The notes beneath the pieces were generated by a model. It was not told where the DNA came from. It searched no databases and was given only the letters and a program-made list of their open reading frames with translations. A DNA stretch of 64,000 nt from Chitinophaga sp. MM2321 (GTDB lineage Bacteria; Bacteroidota; Bacteroidia; Chitinophagales; Chitinophagaceae), in contig NZ_OZ035533.1 of assembly GCF_964033635.1 (NCBI RefSeq), positions 1,736,001 to 1,800,000 on the forward strand, written 5' to 3'. Within the stretch, counting starts at the first letter, position 1. Each line of letters starts with the position of its first letter. The translations under genes and the position numbers were made by a program. Positions 41,985-51,932 of this stretch are shown piece by piece.

Positions 41985-43091
41985 TCACTCCCACTTAAAC
42001 AGCTTCACCGACAATACCCCCACAATCACCCCCCAAACTACAAGTCCAATTAACTGCTGAGGTATTTGCCAGATATGCAAACCTTCAAAAGCAATTTTCC
42101 GTAGTCCTTCTACAAAAAAGGTAAGGGGTAGCAGTTCACAGAAAGTACGCAGCCATACCGGATAATTTTCTATGGGGAAGAAGAGGCCGCATAACAGTAT
42201 CTGTGGTACGGTGAGGGTGTTAGCTACGGGAGCGATGGAGCTTTCGTTGCGGATTAGGCCACTGATAATAAAGCCTATACCCATAAAAATAATGAGCCCG
42301 AAAACGGATAACAGCAACATTTCCAGGAAGGTGAGCAGGCCGTTGACCAGGGTGAAGTCGAAGGCGAAGTATCCCAGTCCGGTGATGATCATGAAGCAGA
42401 TCACCTGGAAGAGCAGGCGGCTGAGCATTTCTCCCAACAGGAGGTAGGGGCGCTTGATTGGTGTCACAAAGATCCGTTTCAGAACCAATGTATGCCGCAG
42501 GTTGAATAAGAGGAAAGCGGATCCGAAAACGCCTGCCATCAGTAATGAAAAACCTAACTGGCCGGGAAGAATAAAATCAATCTGCCGGTACACTCTTCCG
42601 GGGATGTTAATCATTTGCAGGGATGCCGCTACAGGTTGATTCGGTAGCACCTGTCGGTTAATGTCATTGGCGGCTTCCTGTAAAGCAGCCTGGATCAGGG
42701 GTAGTTTATCTGCTACGGAGCTGGAGCTTAACAGGTCCATATCATATCGCGGGAGGCTGGATGACAGCACCGGTGGATGTATATAGAGGATACCGGCTAT
42801 CCTTCCTTTTTTCAATAAAGAAAGCATGGTAGCAGAATCGCTGCCGGTAGACAGGTCAAAGATTTTGATCGCTTTAACCGCCGCGTAAACGGGACTGCTG
42901 GTATCACTGTGGGGTGATAACATGATCTTTACCTTCACGGCAGTATTGTCCACCATGGCACCAAACACGGTGACGAAGATGACCGGAAACAGCAACGCGA
43001 ATACTACGGAAGTAGGACTGCGCAAGGTAGCAATAAGACTTGCCTTTGCTAATACCAAAGCTGCTTTTAGCTGACTGTATTTTTTCGGCAT
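41985..43091 (-). CDS. ABC-2 type transporter permease
   Basis: A 368-residue inner-membrane protein with one N-terminal membrane helix, a large extracytoplasmic domain (about 50-175) and five more C-terminal segments, the YhhJ/ABC2_membrane_3 plan. Motif region GLIRNESSIAPVANTLTVPQ followed by ILLCGLFFPIENYP is typical. Such permeases export drugs or lipids with a separate ATPase. No ATP-binding gene is next to it in this window, so its partner must lie elsewhere. It is the third gene after the SDR and steroid-reductase genes, with a 22-bp gap, so a shared transcript is likely. Confidence 0.88.
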   Translation of the reverse strand: MPKKYSQLKAALVLAKASLIATLRSPTSVVFALLFPVIFVTVFGAMVDNTAVKVKIMLSPHSDTSSPVYAAVKAIKIFDLSTGSDSATMLSLLKKGRIAGILYIHPPVLSSSLPRYDMDLLSSSSVADKLPLIQAALQEAANDINRQVLPNQPVAASLQMINIPGRVYRQIDFILPGQLGFSLLMAGVFGSAFLLFNLRHTLVLKRIFVTPIKRPYLLLGEMLSRLLFQVICFMIITGLGYFAFDFTLVNGLLTFLEMLLLSVFGLIIFMGIGFIISGLIRNESSIAPVANTLTVPQILLCGLFFPIENYPVWLRTFCELLPLTFFVEGLRKIAFEGLHIWQIPQQLIGLVVWGVIVGVLSVKLFKWE

Positions 43092-43113
43092 ACCATGTCA
43101 AATCTAAAACATT

Positions 43114-43881
43114 CTACCAGATAAAGGGCAATAGTGCTTTCCGGTTTGCCGGGTAATCCGGAAACTGTTGCCGGTACCAGCGGTGGTTAGCCAGTGCGCG
43201 CGGTACCAGGTTGGCGCAGGTCCAGATGAAGAAGGCCAGCCCTGGCAGGCTCCATGTCAGTAATGCATAACCACCCCATTCCATGATTTCACCCAGCAGG
43301 TTAGGAGAGGAGATGTATTTAAAGAGTCCGCGTTGCGGAATCTTATAGCCTGTTTCGTTCTTTTTCCGCAAATGGATCAGGTGGTAATCTGAAGTCCAGT
43401 TGATGAGTAGCCCGGCGCCGAAGCAGGCGGAACCCAGTACAAACGCCGGCGTTGTGTACCAGTTATCCGGATAGTGTGCGAATCTGGCAAACCAGATCCC
43501 CAGCAGCGAGCCGTTGACAGTATTAAATAGCATGGCAGATAACATAATCACCAGCGGCATCTTTTTTCCTTTGGTACGTATCATGAACGGGTATACGAAA
43601 CTGCGGTGCACATAATGAATAACAAACATCAGCACCATTGTACCCGCTGGCGCCCACCAGTTAAATTGTTTCAGTGGCAGCCATACAAAAAATGAAACCA
43701 ATACCGTAGTTTCCATTAACAGCCAGCCGAATTTATTGCTGACCATGGGACCCCACTTTTCGCTGGTATAGCGGCCGTAGGGCGCTTCTTTCTGTAGCAG
43801 GTAACAACCGGCAAAGATGCCTGTTACCGCCCAGCAGCCGATGAATAAGATGTAGTGTGGTAGTGAAAGATGTTGCATCAT
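43114..43881 (-). CDS. Steroid 5-alpha-reductase family membrane enzyme
   Basis: A 255-residue polytopic membrane protein of the 3-oxo-5-alpha-steroid 4-dehydrogenase family. The start is placed at 43881, where ATGA overlaps the stop of the upstream gene. From that Met, Glu57 (WLLMETTV) and Tyr90 (IHYVHRSFVYPF) fall at the positions of Glu57 and Tyr91 of human SRD5A2, the catalytic pair. The C-terminal NADPH region GLFKYISSPNLLGEIMEWGG and the ending NHRWYRQQFPDYPANRKALL are also near-copies of the eukaryotic motif. It should reduce a conjugated double bond of a sterol-like or other lipid enone; the substrate is unknown. Confidence 0.9.
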   Translation of the reverse strand: MMQHLSLPHYILFIGCWAVTGIFAGCYLLQKEAPYGRYTSEKWGPMVSNKFGWLLMETTVLVSFFVWLPLKQFNWWAPAGTMVLMFVIHYVHRSFVYPFMIRTKGKKMPLVIMLSAMLFNTVNGSLLGIWFARFAHYPDNWYTTPAFVLGSACFGAGLLINWTSDYHLIHLRKKNETGYKIPQRGLFKYISSPNLLGEIMEWGGYALLTWSLPGLAFFIWTCANLVPRALANHRWYRQQFPDYPANRKALLPFIW

Positions 43882-44855
43882 TTTAAGGCGCCTGTTTGTC
43901 TGAACCATTCAATGGTATCCCTGAGTGTTTCTATAATCGTACGGGGGTGGAATTGTAAAGCCTCCCGCGCTTTGGTATTGTTTATTTTCTTATTACTATA
44001 GATAAGATTATATACAGATTGCCGGGTATAGTAGGGTGGACCTCCGGTAAGTTTTGCCAGTCCGCCCACCAGTGGGAGCATCGCCATTACCAGCCATAGC
44101 GGCAGTACCGGGAGCTTGATCTCTTTTCCTTTTATGATACCTATCTGTTTACTCAAAGTAACGAGTGAAAGCCATTCGCCACTCAGTATATACGCCTGTC
44201 CCGGAACACCCATCGTTAACGCATGTACGATTGCCTGCGCTACATCCCGTACATCCACAAAATCAACACCGCCGGGAAAGAGCGCAGGTATATTTCCATT
44301 ATATATGTTAACGATGGCTTTGCCGATCAGGGAAGGACGATGATCGTATGGGCCCATCACTGCCGTGGGCGCCAGTACAATCACTTCCATGCCATTGCCA
44401 TTGTGCTCCAGCGCAATGGCCTGGGATGCTGCTTTGGAGTGATCATAACCATATTGTAAGGCATGTGCGGGACGGCGGTGTTCATCCATTGGTTCATCGA
44501 AGGGCGCTTGTTCATATGCCGTAATAGAGCTTAGGTGGATAAACCTTTTTACACCAGCCTGCTGCGCCGCTGTTGCTAGTAAACGGGTACCAGTAGTATT
44601 AATCCGGAACAGGGCTTCTTCCGGCCGGTCGCTGACAGATATCATAGCTGCAAGATGGATCACTGCATCGGCGCCATGCGCCAGCCGGTGTATGGCATCT
44701 TCATCTAACAGGTTCCCATATACGAATTCAATACCGGCCTGTTGCCCAGGCTGCTCCTTACGCGATAATAGCTTCAGCTGGTGTGTGGCCGCCTGTAACA
44801 AGGGCGTTAGCACCGATCCGATATAACCTGTTGCGCCTGTTATCGCTATTTTCAT
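43878..44855 (-). CDS. NAD-dependent epimerase/dehydratase, 3-beta-HSD-like
   Basis: A 325-residue extended short-chain dehydrogenase. The start is taken at 44855, where the protein opens MKIAITGATGYIGSVLTP, the classical N-terminal dinucleotide site; the longer frame from 44933 adds residues not found in the family. Other motifs: DAVIHLAAMISVSDRPE, the Ser/Tyr/Lys set HLSSITAYE and YGYDHSKAAS (YxxxK), and PTAVMGPYD. It resembles 3-beta-hydroxysteroid dehydrogenase/isomerase and dihydroflavonol reductase types. ATGA coupling to the following 5-alpha-reductase-like gene suggests both act on one substrate. Confidence 0.88.
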   Translation of the reverse strand: MKIAITGATGYIGSVLTPLLQAATHQLKLLSRKEQPGQQAGIEFVYGNLLDEDAIHRLAHGADAVIHLAAMISVSDRPEEALFRINTTGTRLLATAAQQAGVKRFIHLSSITAYEQAPFDEPMDEHRRPAHALQYGYDHSKAASQAIALEHNGNGMEVIVLAPTAVMGPYDHRPSLIGKAIVNIYNGNIPALFPGGVDFVDVRDVAQAIVHALTMGVPGQAYILSGEWLSLVTLSKQIGIIKGKEIKLPVLPLWLVMAMLPLVGGLAKLTGGPPYYTRQSVYNLIYSNKKINNTKAREALQFHPRTIIETLRDTIEWFRQTGALK

Positions 44856-45099
44856 CAGAAAAGATAATTGACAAATAATTGTAAAATAAGGTATTTTTCT
44901 CCGTACACCCCTTCCCGGTGGCTCCCCAACCACCCGAAAATACCCCCTGCAAAAAATTCCCCGGATCCTCCTGCTAGGATTTCAGAAAAATTATGAGTAG
45001 TATTGTTTGCAGGCATACAAGAAGCGGAAACACCAATCCTGCTGCCATAAATGGGGTATAGAACCAGAATCAGTCAGTACAAATGAAGCTTTGCAGGTC

Positions 45100-45621
45100 A
45101 TGATGAATGAAGATGCTTTCCGGGCAATATACGAGCAGTATTGGTCCAAATTATACAGCGTATGTTTTTATACAGTGGCTTCCCGTGAAGTGGCTGAAGA
45201 CCTGGTAATGGAGATTTTTCTGTCAATATGGAATAACCGGGAGAAGCTACAGATCGATAACCTGGAACATTATCTGGTAAGAGCTGCCAAAAATAAGGCG
45301 ATCAAACATATTCTTCAACAACGGAAAAGTACTGCCAGTTTACATCTGATGATGGATGCGCTGGAACAGCTTCCTGCAGACAATACTCCCCAACATCACC
45401 TGGAGCTGAAAGAGCTGACAAATAGTATTGCTGACAGCGTGTCGTCCCTGCCTGAAAAAACACAACAGATTTTCCTGCTCAACCGCGAACATGGACTCAC
45501 TTACCAGGAAATAGCCCAACAGCTGGGCGTTTCCGTGAAAACGGTAGAATACCACATTTCCAAAGCACTGCGTATTTTAAGCCGGTTGGTCGTCGCATAT
45601 TTCATCACTTTCTTCCCTTAA
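45100..45621 (+). CDS. RNA polymerase ECF sigma factor
   Basis: A 173-residue extracytoplasmic-function sigma factor. ATG 45100 is chosen because region 2 begins immediately (MMNEDAFRAIYEQYWSKLYS), while the longer frame begins at a TTG with an atypical Cys/His-rich lead. Region 2 continues with AEDLVMEIFLSIWNNRE; region 4 has SLPEKTQQIFLLNREHGLTY and EIAQQLGVSVKTVEYHISKA. It belongs to the Bacteroidota sigma-70 ECF type that pairs with FecR. It is the first gene of the FecR-SusC-SusD locus and probably directs RNA polymerase to it. Confidence 0.92.
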   Translation: MMNEDAFRAIYEQYWSKLYSVCFYTVASREVAEDLVMEIFLSIWNNREKLQIDNLEHYLVRAAKNKAIKHILQQRKSTASLHLMMDALEQLPADNTPQHHLELKELTNSIADSVSSLPEKTQQIFLLNREHGLTYQEIAQQLGVSVKTVEYHISKALRILSRLVVAYFITFFP

Positions 45622-45726
45622 TAAAAAATAAATAAAAAATAGTTGGTGCAACCTTTAGGGTATTCTTCCCGAAAAGGAACTTCTTAATAGGGGGAAGGTA
45701 TTGCGGCTTACTTCGAAACAGGTTTT

Positions 45727-46674
45727 ATGAACGTAAACAAAGCATTAATAGAAAAATTTAGGGAAGGGAAAGCTACCCCCGAAGAGATACAGGCCATTCG
45801 TGAATGGGCGCAAGACGGCTCCTGGCCGGATGTTACGGAAGATGAAGTGATCCGGGAAGCCATCTGGGATAAAATGCGTGCTGAAATGCATCCCGGCGCC
45901 CCTGTTGTACCAATACGTACCAAAAACAGAACCTGGCTGAAAGCAGCTGCTGTAGGGCTGCTGCTGCTCGGTACCGGTGCTATCGCCGCTTTCCTCCTGC
46001 AACAACAGGGCGTAAAGCAGCTGGTGATCAGTTCTTCTTCTCTCGAAAAAAGAAAAATAGTATTACCAGACCATTCGGTTGTTTTCCTGGGACCCGCGTC
46101 CTCGTTGACATTCCCGGAAAAGTTTCCGGCAGACAAACGCGAAATAATATTGCAGGGAGAAGCATCTTTTGAAGTCGCGAAAGATGCACACCGCCCTTTT
46201 ACAGTGATCAGTGAAAACATCCGGACCACCGCCCTGGGTACTTCTTTTAAAGTGAGGGCGTATCCGGGCGCCGGAAAAGTAGACGTATCACTCAGCTATG
46301 GCAAGGTGGTGGTATGTGGCATACAGAAAGGCGTGACCGCCGACAGTACCTATCTCAATCCGGGCGAAGCTGCTGTATATAACAATAGCAGCAAACATAT
46401 CAGTAAAACAATCGCGAAAGAAGCACCGTTCAACTATAAAGAAAATGTCCTGTATTTCCATCGCGCAAACATGCAGGAAGTAATTACGAAACTCGGTATC
46501 TTTTATGGTATCCATGTAAACAGCAACCCTGCACTCAATGATGTGGAATGGCAGGTATCCGGCGAGTTTAACCAGGAAACACTGGACGTTGTTATGAGAA
46601 ATATTGCTTTCACCTGTGATATTAGTTATAAAATAAGTCACGATACACTCACAATATCACCGATACAACCATGA
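45727..46674 (+). CDS. FecR family anti-sigma factor
   Basis: A 315-residue inner-membrane regulator. A short cytoplasmic N-terminal part (residues 1-75, with the EEIQAIREWAQDGSWPDVTE sigma-binding region) precedes one membrane segment (about 78-96, AAAVGLLLLGTGAIAAFLL). The periplasmic FecR domain starts with RKIVLPDHSVVFLGPASSLT and contains FPADKREIILQGEASFEVA and TALGTSFKVRAY. A C-terminal DUF4974-type domain ends the protein. It receives a signal from the STN domain of the SusC-like protein two genes on and releases the sigma factor. Intergenic gaps are 105 bp upstream and 172 bp to SusC. Confidence 0.92.
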   Translation: MNVNKALIEKFREGKATPEEIQAIREWAQDGSWPDVTEDEVIREAIWDKMRAEMHPGAPVVPIRTKNRTWLKAAAVGLLLLGTGAIAAFLLQQQGVKQLVISSSSLEKRKIVLPDHSVVFLGPASSLTFPEKFPADKREIILQGEASFEVAKDAHRPFTVISENIRTTALGTSFKVRAYPGAGKVDVSLSYGKVVVCGIQKGVTADSTYLNPGEAAVYNNSSKHISKTIAKEAPFNYKENVLYFHRANMQEVITKLGIFYGIHVNSNPALNDVEWQVSGEFNQETLDVVMRNIAFTCDISYKISHDTLTISPIQP

Positions 46675-46846
46675 ACAGACCATAATAAATAATCATTCCA
46701 CCATTTTTTAAAATTGCCTGTATTATTTAGCTGTGACGGCAGCAGCAAGCTATGCCAACAGTAGTTGTACCGCAGCTTTATGCGCAGCGGCCAGCATATG
46801 GTATGCCTTAAAATTAAAATTATCTTTTCCAAAATCGAGTTTAATT

Positions 46847-49800
46847 ATGCAAAAAGCATTTGTTTCTTATGCGCGCAGGATCGGCCACCGGTCCCTATTG
46901 ATCTGCTGCATTATGATAACTTTTACCTCCTTCCTGTCTGCAAAAAAAATGGTTGACCAGGAGCCCGACATAAAGCATGTGTTTTTGTCGCTCAACTCCG
47001 CAACGCTTCCACTGAAGCAGGTTTTTAAGGAGATAGAAAAACAAACAGACTTCCGTTTTATTTATGATGCCGCCACCTGTGATGTGCAGCAGCAGATAAA
47101 TATGCGCGCCAGTAAAGAATCACTGTTTAATGTACTACAGGAGCTGGGAAAAAGAACAGGCCTGGAATTTAAACAGGTAGAACGTTATCTCTCCGTACGG
47201 CCGCAGCATAAGGATAAAACACCCGGAACTGTACCATCTGTATCACTGTTCAGCAATGCTGCTATCGCTGCGGTAAGCGAAGCCACACAGGCGGCAGATC
47301 CTGTTGTCAAAGGCAGGGTCACCGATGAAACAGGTATGCCGCTAACGGGTGTAAGTATCCAGCAAAAAGGTACTTCCCTGGGCACAGCTACGGACGAACA
47401 GGGAAACTATACCCTGAGTGCCCCTGCTAATTCCACCCTGATTTTTTCTTTCCTTGGATATGATAAAAGAGAGATACCGGTAAACAACGCCCCTGTATTA
47501 AATGTCGTGCTGACAGCCAATACCAGTGGTTTGAATGAAGTAGTGGTAGTAGGATATACCAAGCAAAAGAAAATTTCTATTGTAGGATCATTGGTAACAG
47601 TTACGGGAGATGAATTAAAACAGAGCCCTGCATCAAACCTGTCCAACGCGCTGGCAGGCCGTTTGCCGGGTTTGATTGCCATGCAGCAAAGTGGTAATCC
47701 CGGTAATGATCATTCCAAAATCCTGATCAGGGGATATTCTACCTCCGGAGATAACAGCCCGTTGATATTGATCGATGGAGTAGAAAGAAGCATGGATAAT
47801 ATTGATGTACAGGAAATTGAATCCATCACCGTACTGAAAGATGCTTCTGCTACTGCGCAATATGGTATCCGTGGTGCTAACGGCGTAGTGGTGGTAACTA
47901 CCCGCAGGGGAAAGTCCGGCCCACCGCGTGTGGACTTCAACGCCAACTATGCTATCAACCAGGCTACGCAATTACCAAAGTTCCTGGATTCCTATAACTA
48001 TGGATTGCTCCTGAATGAAGCACTGGCCAATGATGGTAAACCTGCACAATATTCGCCGGAGCAATTGCAGCAATACAAAGATGGTAAGGATCCGCTGCAC
48101 TATCCGAATACAGACTGGGTTGATTTGCTGTTCCGCGAAACCTCTCCCACACAGCGTTACAACCTGAGCATCAATGGTGGTAATGAAAAAGTGAAATATT
48201 TTGTTTCCGCAGCTTACTTAAATCAACAGGGTATTCTCAGGAAATATGATAACCCTGAATACGATACCAAAGATGCTTTTAAACGTTGGAATTTCCGTTC
48301 TAATATTGATATCGCATTGTCGAAAGACTTTAATATCTCCGTGGACCTCGCCGGTATGATCACCAGCAAACATGCACCTACCGCCGGTGTGGAAGGGGAT
48401 ATGCTACGCCAGGTATATTGGTATCCGCCTGTGGAACTGGCTATTTTACCCGATGGAAAAATAGCGGTCCCCGGAAACCATACACAAAACCCGATTGGTG
48501 ATCTGAGCAGAACAGGTTATACAGAAACCTTTGATGGAACTGCACAAGGTACCATCAGGGCCGTAAGAAAACTGGATTTTATCACCCAGGGCTTAAGTAC
48601 CGGTTTAAATTATTCATTTGACAGAACTTATACTTACAGAATGAACCGCACCCAGGGTTATGGTTTATATACGTGGGATGATGCAAAAAATGAGGCTGTA
48701 CTGACAAAGGGCGCAGATACGCCGGTAGAGCCTATTACAGAGTATTCCACGTCGCCGGCTTATGCGCTGAACCTGGAATACTATGTGAATTACAATCAGA
48801 GTTTCGGAAAACATAATGTGACCGGAATGGTGTTGTACAACCAGCGTAAAAAAGTGATACAGGCTTCACAATATGGAAAACCTTTTTATGTACAGGGTGT
48901 GATGAGCCGGTTGACATATGGTTATAACAACAAGTACTTTATTGATCTCAATGGCCGGTATGATGGGTCAGAGAACTTTCCGAAAGGTTCCCGTTTTGGC
49001 TTCTTCCCTTCCGTAGCAGCGGGCTGGATTATGAGCAGTGAAGATTTTATGAAAGGTATTACACCGATCAGCTACCTGAAATTAAGAGGCTCATATGGTA
49101 CCGTGGGTAATGACCAGATTGGTGGGCGCCGGTTCTTATTTCAATCTATTTACCAGGGCGGTGCAGGATATAGTTTTGGTCAGAATGGGGAAGTATGGTC
49201 AGGCGGATTAAAAGAGGGCTCCGCTGGTTCTCCTTCCGTTACCTGGGAGAAACATAAGATTATGAACCTGGGCCTCGAAGCAAAATTATTTAATGATCTG
49301 TTGGGCATTAACCTGGATGTATTCCGTAAGCATGTATCTGATATCCTGATCACACCGGGAACTATCCTGGCTACTTATGGGGGGCCGTTACCAGCTTTGA
49401 ATATGGGCGAAACAAAGAGCCGCGGTTTTGAACTGGAGCTGACGCATACCAACCAGCTCAATAAAAACCTGGGTTATATGATCAAAGGCAACGTCAACTT
49501 CGCTACCAGCACGGTTGTTTTTGCGGATGAACCTCCCCGTAAATATCCCTGGTTACAAACCACCGGGCATCCTATTAATCAATACTTCGGGTACCAGTCA
49601 ATCGGATTTTTTCAGAGCCAGGAAGAAATCGACAAGAGTCCCACACAATTTGGTGGCCTGATTCCCGGAGATATCAAATATGCTGATCTGAATGGTGATG
49701 GCGTGATAAATGCGGATGACCGGACTTCCGTAGCCAATACGGATATTCCTACTTACACCATGGGATTGTCAATGGGGATTAACTATAAAAGTTTTGACTT

Positions 49801-50230
49801 CAGCGTATTATTCCAGGGCGCATTTGGTGCTTATACTGTATTGGAAAACTTTGCAGCGTATGAATTCTACAGCAATGGAAAAGTAACAGAAAGACACCTG
49901 GGAAGATGGACGCCTGAAACTGCTGCTACCGCTACTTTCCCGGCATTACATGCAAGTGATAATACCAACAACCATGTGTATTCCGACTACTGGATGAAAC
50001 GTACGGATTATGTAAGACTGAAGAATTTTGAAATAGGATACCGTTTGCCAAAAAATCTGACAGACAGAATGAAGATTCAGGGTGTAAGGGTGTATATGAA
50101 TGGACAGAATTTATGGACATGGATGAAGGATATGAAAGATTTCCAGTTTGATCCGGAAGCGCCATCAGGTGATGGTACCTATTATCCTCAGCAAAAGATC
50201 TACAATTTTGGTGCAACGGTTACTTTCTAA
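46847..50230 (+). CDS. SusC/RagA family TonB-linked outer-membrane protein with STN domain
   Basis: A 1,127-residue TonB-dependent transporter. Start is ATG 46847, which opens a signal segment; a longer frame begins with GTG upstream and adds a Cys/Ala-rich stretch that is not needed. After the signal comes an STN/secretin-like domain (about 55-125, QVFKEIEKQTDFRFIYDAAT), the CarboxypepD_reg domain (about 155-235), a TonB plug (VVVGYTKQKKISIVGS through NGVVVVTTRRGKSG) and the barrel with the LKNFEIGYRLP ending. The STN domain means it signals to FecR, and the SusD gene follows by 30 bp, so it imports a glycan or glycoconjugate. Confidence 0.94.
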   Translation: MQKAFVSYARRIGHRSLLICCIMITFTSFLSAKKMVDQEPDIKHVFLSLNSATLPLKQVFKEIEKQTDFRFIYDAATCDVQQQINMRASKESLFNVLQELGKRTGLEFKQVERYLSVRPQHKDKTPGTVPSVSLFSNAAIAAVSEATQAADPVVKGRVTDETGMPLTGVSIQQKGTSLGTATDEQGNYTLSAPANSTLIFSFLGYDKREIPVNNAPVLNVVLTANTSGLNEVVVVGYTKQKKISIVGSLVTVTGDELKQSPASNLSNALAGRLPGLIAMQQSGNPGNDHSKILIRGYSTSGDNSPLILIDGVERSMDNIDVQEIESITVLKDASATAQYGIRGANGVVVVTTRRGKSGPPRVDFNANYAINQATQLPKFLDSYNYGLLLNEALANDGKPAQYSPEQLQQYKDGKDPLHYPNTDWVDLLFRETSPTQRYNLSINGGNEKVKYFVSAAYLNQQGILRKYDNPEYDTKDAFKRWNFRSNIDIALSKDFNISVDLAGMITSKHAPTAGVEGDMLRQVYWYPPVELAILPDGKIAVPGNHTQNPIGDLSRTGYTETFDGTAQGTIRAVRKLDFITQGLSTGLNYSFDRTYTYRMNRTQGYGLYTWDDAKNEAVLTKGADTPVEPITEYSTSPAYALNLEYYVNYNQSFGKHNVTGMVLYNQRKKVIQASQYGKPFYVQGVMSRLTYGYNNKYFIDLNGRYDGSENFPKGSRFGFFPSVAAGWIMSSEDFMKGITPISYLKLRGSYGTVGNDQIGGRRFLFQSIYQGGAGYSFGQNGEVWSGGLKEGSAGSPSVTWEKHKIMNLGLEAKLFNDLLGINLDVFRKHVSDILITPGTILATYGGPLPALNMGETKSRGFELELTHTNQLNKNLGYMIKGNVNFATSTVVFADEPPRKYPWLQTTGHPINQYFGYQSIGFFQSQEEIDKSPTQFGGLIPGDIKYADLNGDGVINADDRTSVANTDIPTYTMGLSMGINYKSFDFSVLFQGAFGAYTVLENFAAYEFYSNGKVTERHLGRWTPETAATATFPALHASDNTNNHVYSDYWMKRTDYVRLKNFEIGYRLPKNLTDRMKIQGVRVYMNGQNLWTWMKDMKDFQFDPEAPSGDGTYYPQQKIYNFGATVTF

Positions 50231-50260
50231 ATCATCTCTCCGGAAGGAAAAACTAATTAT

Positions 50261-51913
50261 ATGAAAAGAATTATTTACCTGCTTGGCTTCCTTGGCATCC
50301 TGCTGTCCACTTCCTGTAAGAAGATCCTGGATCAGGCGCCTGAACTGGATTACGACGAAGTAAAGGTTTTTAACGACATCGATCTGACCAGTCAATTTTT
50401 GACAGATATCTATGCCAATACACTTAACCGGCCCGGTAGTTTCATGGACCTGGGAAATTCACCTTTGGCTGCCGCCTGCGATGAAGCCGATAACTCCTTC
50501 GCAGGTACGCCGTCTGATAAATTTCAGAATGGCTCCTGGAATGCCAGTGATAACCCCGAATCAGTATGGGGGACGTGTTATGCGACGATCCGGAAATGTA
50601 ACCTGTTCCTGAGTAAAATCGACAATGTACCCAACAAGTACCTGGGGCTGTCCAAAGAAACGGATCTGACCCCACAAAGAATGAAAGGGGAGGCGTATTT
50701 CCTGCGCGCTTATAATTATTTTGAATTGCTGAAGCGTTATGGTGGTATCCCTATTATTAAAGAACCACTGGGCGCCGGAGATGAGGCACTCAGACTCGCC
50801 ACAAGAGCCAGTTATGATGAGGTGGTGGTAGCTATTTTAAGCGATCTGGATAACTGCTTCAATAACCCGGAAATACCATTGGTGTGGTTTGGTAGCAATC
50901 CTTCCAATCCATCGCTTGATATGAACCGTGGTAATATCGGACGGGCTACCAAAACATTGGTGAAAGCACTGAAATCGAGACTGTTGCTGTATTACGCCAG
51001 CCCGTTAAATAATCCATCCAATGATCTGGCGAGATGGCAGGCTGCGGCAGACATCTCCAAAAGTATTATCGCAGATGGAAAATATTCCCTGTTCAACAGT
51101 TATCAGAATATCTTCCTGTTTTCAGATAACAATGAAGTGATGCTCACTAATCAGGCCGAGGCCTTTAATGCAGCAGTGGCAGAACCGGCAGGTATTGGCT
51201 GGGGTGGTACCAATCCAACCCAGGACCTGATAGATAAATATGAAATGAAGAATGGTAAACTGATTACAGACCTCACTTCCGGATACGATCCGCAGGATCC
51301 TTACAAGGACCGTGATCCAAGGCTGGCAGCGTCTATCAACTATCATGGTGTTACTTACCAGAACACGGTGTTAAGCATGCTGCCCGGCGGCAACCAGGAC
51401 CCCGCTATTGGTGGCGACTGGACGAAAACAGGATATTACATGCGCAAGTTTCAAAACGCAAATAGTCAAAGTGGTGTAAAACGCTACTTCCCGATTTTCC
51501 GTTTCGCAGAGATCTATCTCAACTATGCTGAAGCGCAGAATGAAGCAGCAGGCCCTTCTCCTGACGTGTATGAAGCTGTGAATGTTATCCGTCGCAGGGC
51601 AGGTATCGCCGATTTACCAACAGGATTATCACAGGCAGATCTGCGTAAACGTATCTGGAATGAAAGGGCGGTGGAAATGGCTTTTGAAAAGCAACGCTTC
51701 TGGGATGTGAGACGCTGGAAGATTGCAGAATCAACATTGGGCGTGCCTATACATGGCATAAGGGTAACGAAGAATGGCGACGGATCATTACACTACAACA
51801 TTATAAAAGTAGAGGACCGCGTGTTCAAACCAGAAATGTATCTCTATCCTGTACCTCAATCTGAAATGGATAAAAATCCAACTGTGCTGGTGCAGAACCC
51901 AGGATGGAATTGA
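50261..51913 (+). CDS. SusD/RagB family nutrient-binding lipoprotein
   Basis: A 550-residue outer-surface lipoprotein. The signal ends in lipobox LLSTSC (Cys about 19) followed by KK. It has the SusD plan: N-terminal TPR-like helices (KGEAYFLRAYNYFELLKRYG), DMNRGNIGRATKTLVKALKS, and the closing ERAVEMAFEKQRFWDVRRWK and MYLYPVPQSEMDKNPTVLVQ. It caps the SusC barrel and binds oligosaccharide. The substrate cannot be deduced, though the next gene is a predicted glycosidase. Confidence 0.94.
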   Translation: MKRIIYLLGFLGILLSTSCKKILDQAPELDYDEVKVFNDIDLTSQFLTDIYANTLNRPGSFMDLGNSPLAAACDEADNSFAGTPSDKFQNGSWNASDNPESVWGTCYATIRKCNLFLSKIDNVPNKYLGLSKETDLTPQRMKGEAYFLRAYNYFELLKRYGGIPIIKEPLGAGDEALRLATRASYDEVVVAILSDLDNCFNNPEIPLVWFGSNPSNPSLDMNRGNIGRATKTLVKALKSRLLLYYASPLNNPSNDLARWQAAADISKSIIADGKYSLFNSYQNIFLFSDNNEVMLTNQAEAFNAAVAEPAGIGWGGTNPTQDLIDKYEMKNGKLITDLTSGYDPQDPYKDRDPRLAASINYHGVTYQNTVLSMLPGGNQDPAIGGDWTKTGYYMRKFQNANSQSGVKRYFPIFRFAEIYLNYAEAQNEAAGPSPDVYEAVNVIRRRAGIADLPTGLSQADLRKRIWNERAVEMAFEKQRFWDVRRWKIAESTLGVPIHGIRVTKNGDGSLHYNIIKVEDRVFKPEMYLYPVPQSEMDKNPTVLVQNPGWN

Positions 51914-51932
51914 TCATAAAAAACACGTGCTT

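Noticed and set aside
44856..44933. N-terminal extension of the SDR gene
   Set aside because: The extra 26 residues are Arg/Pro-rich and place the dinucleotide motif unusually far from the start.
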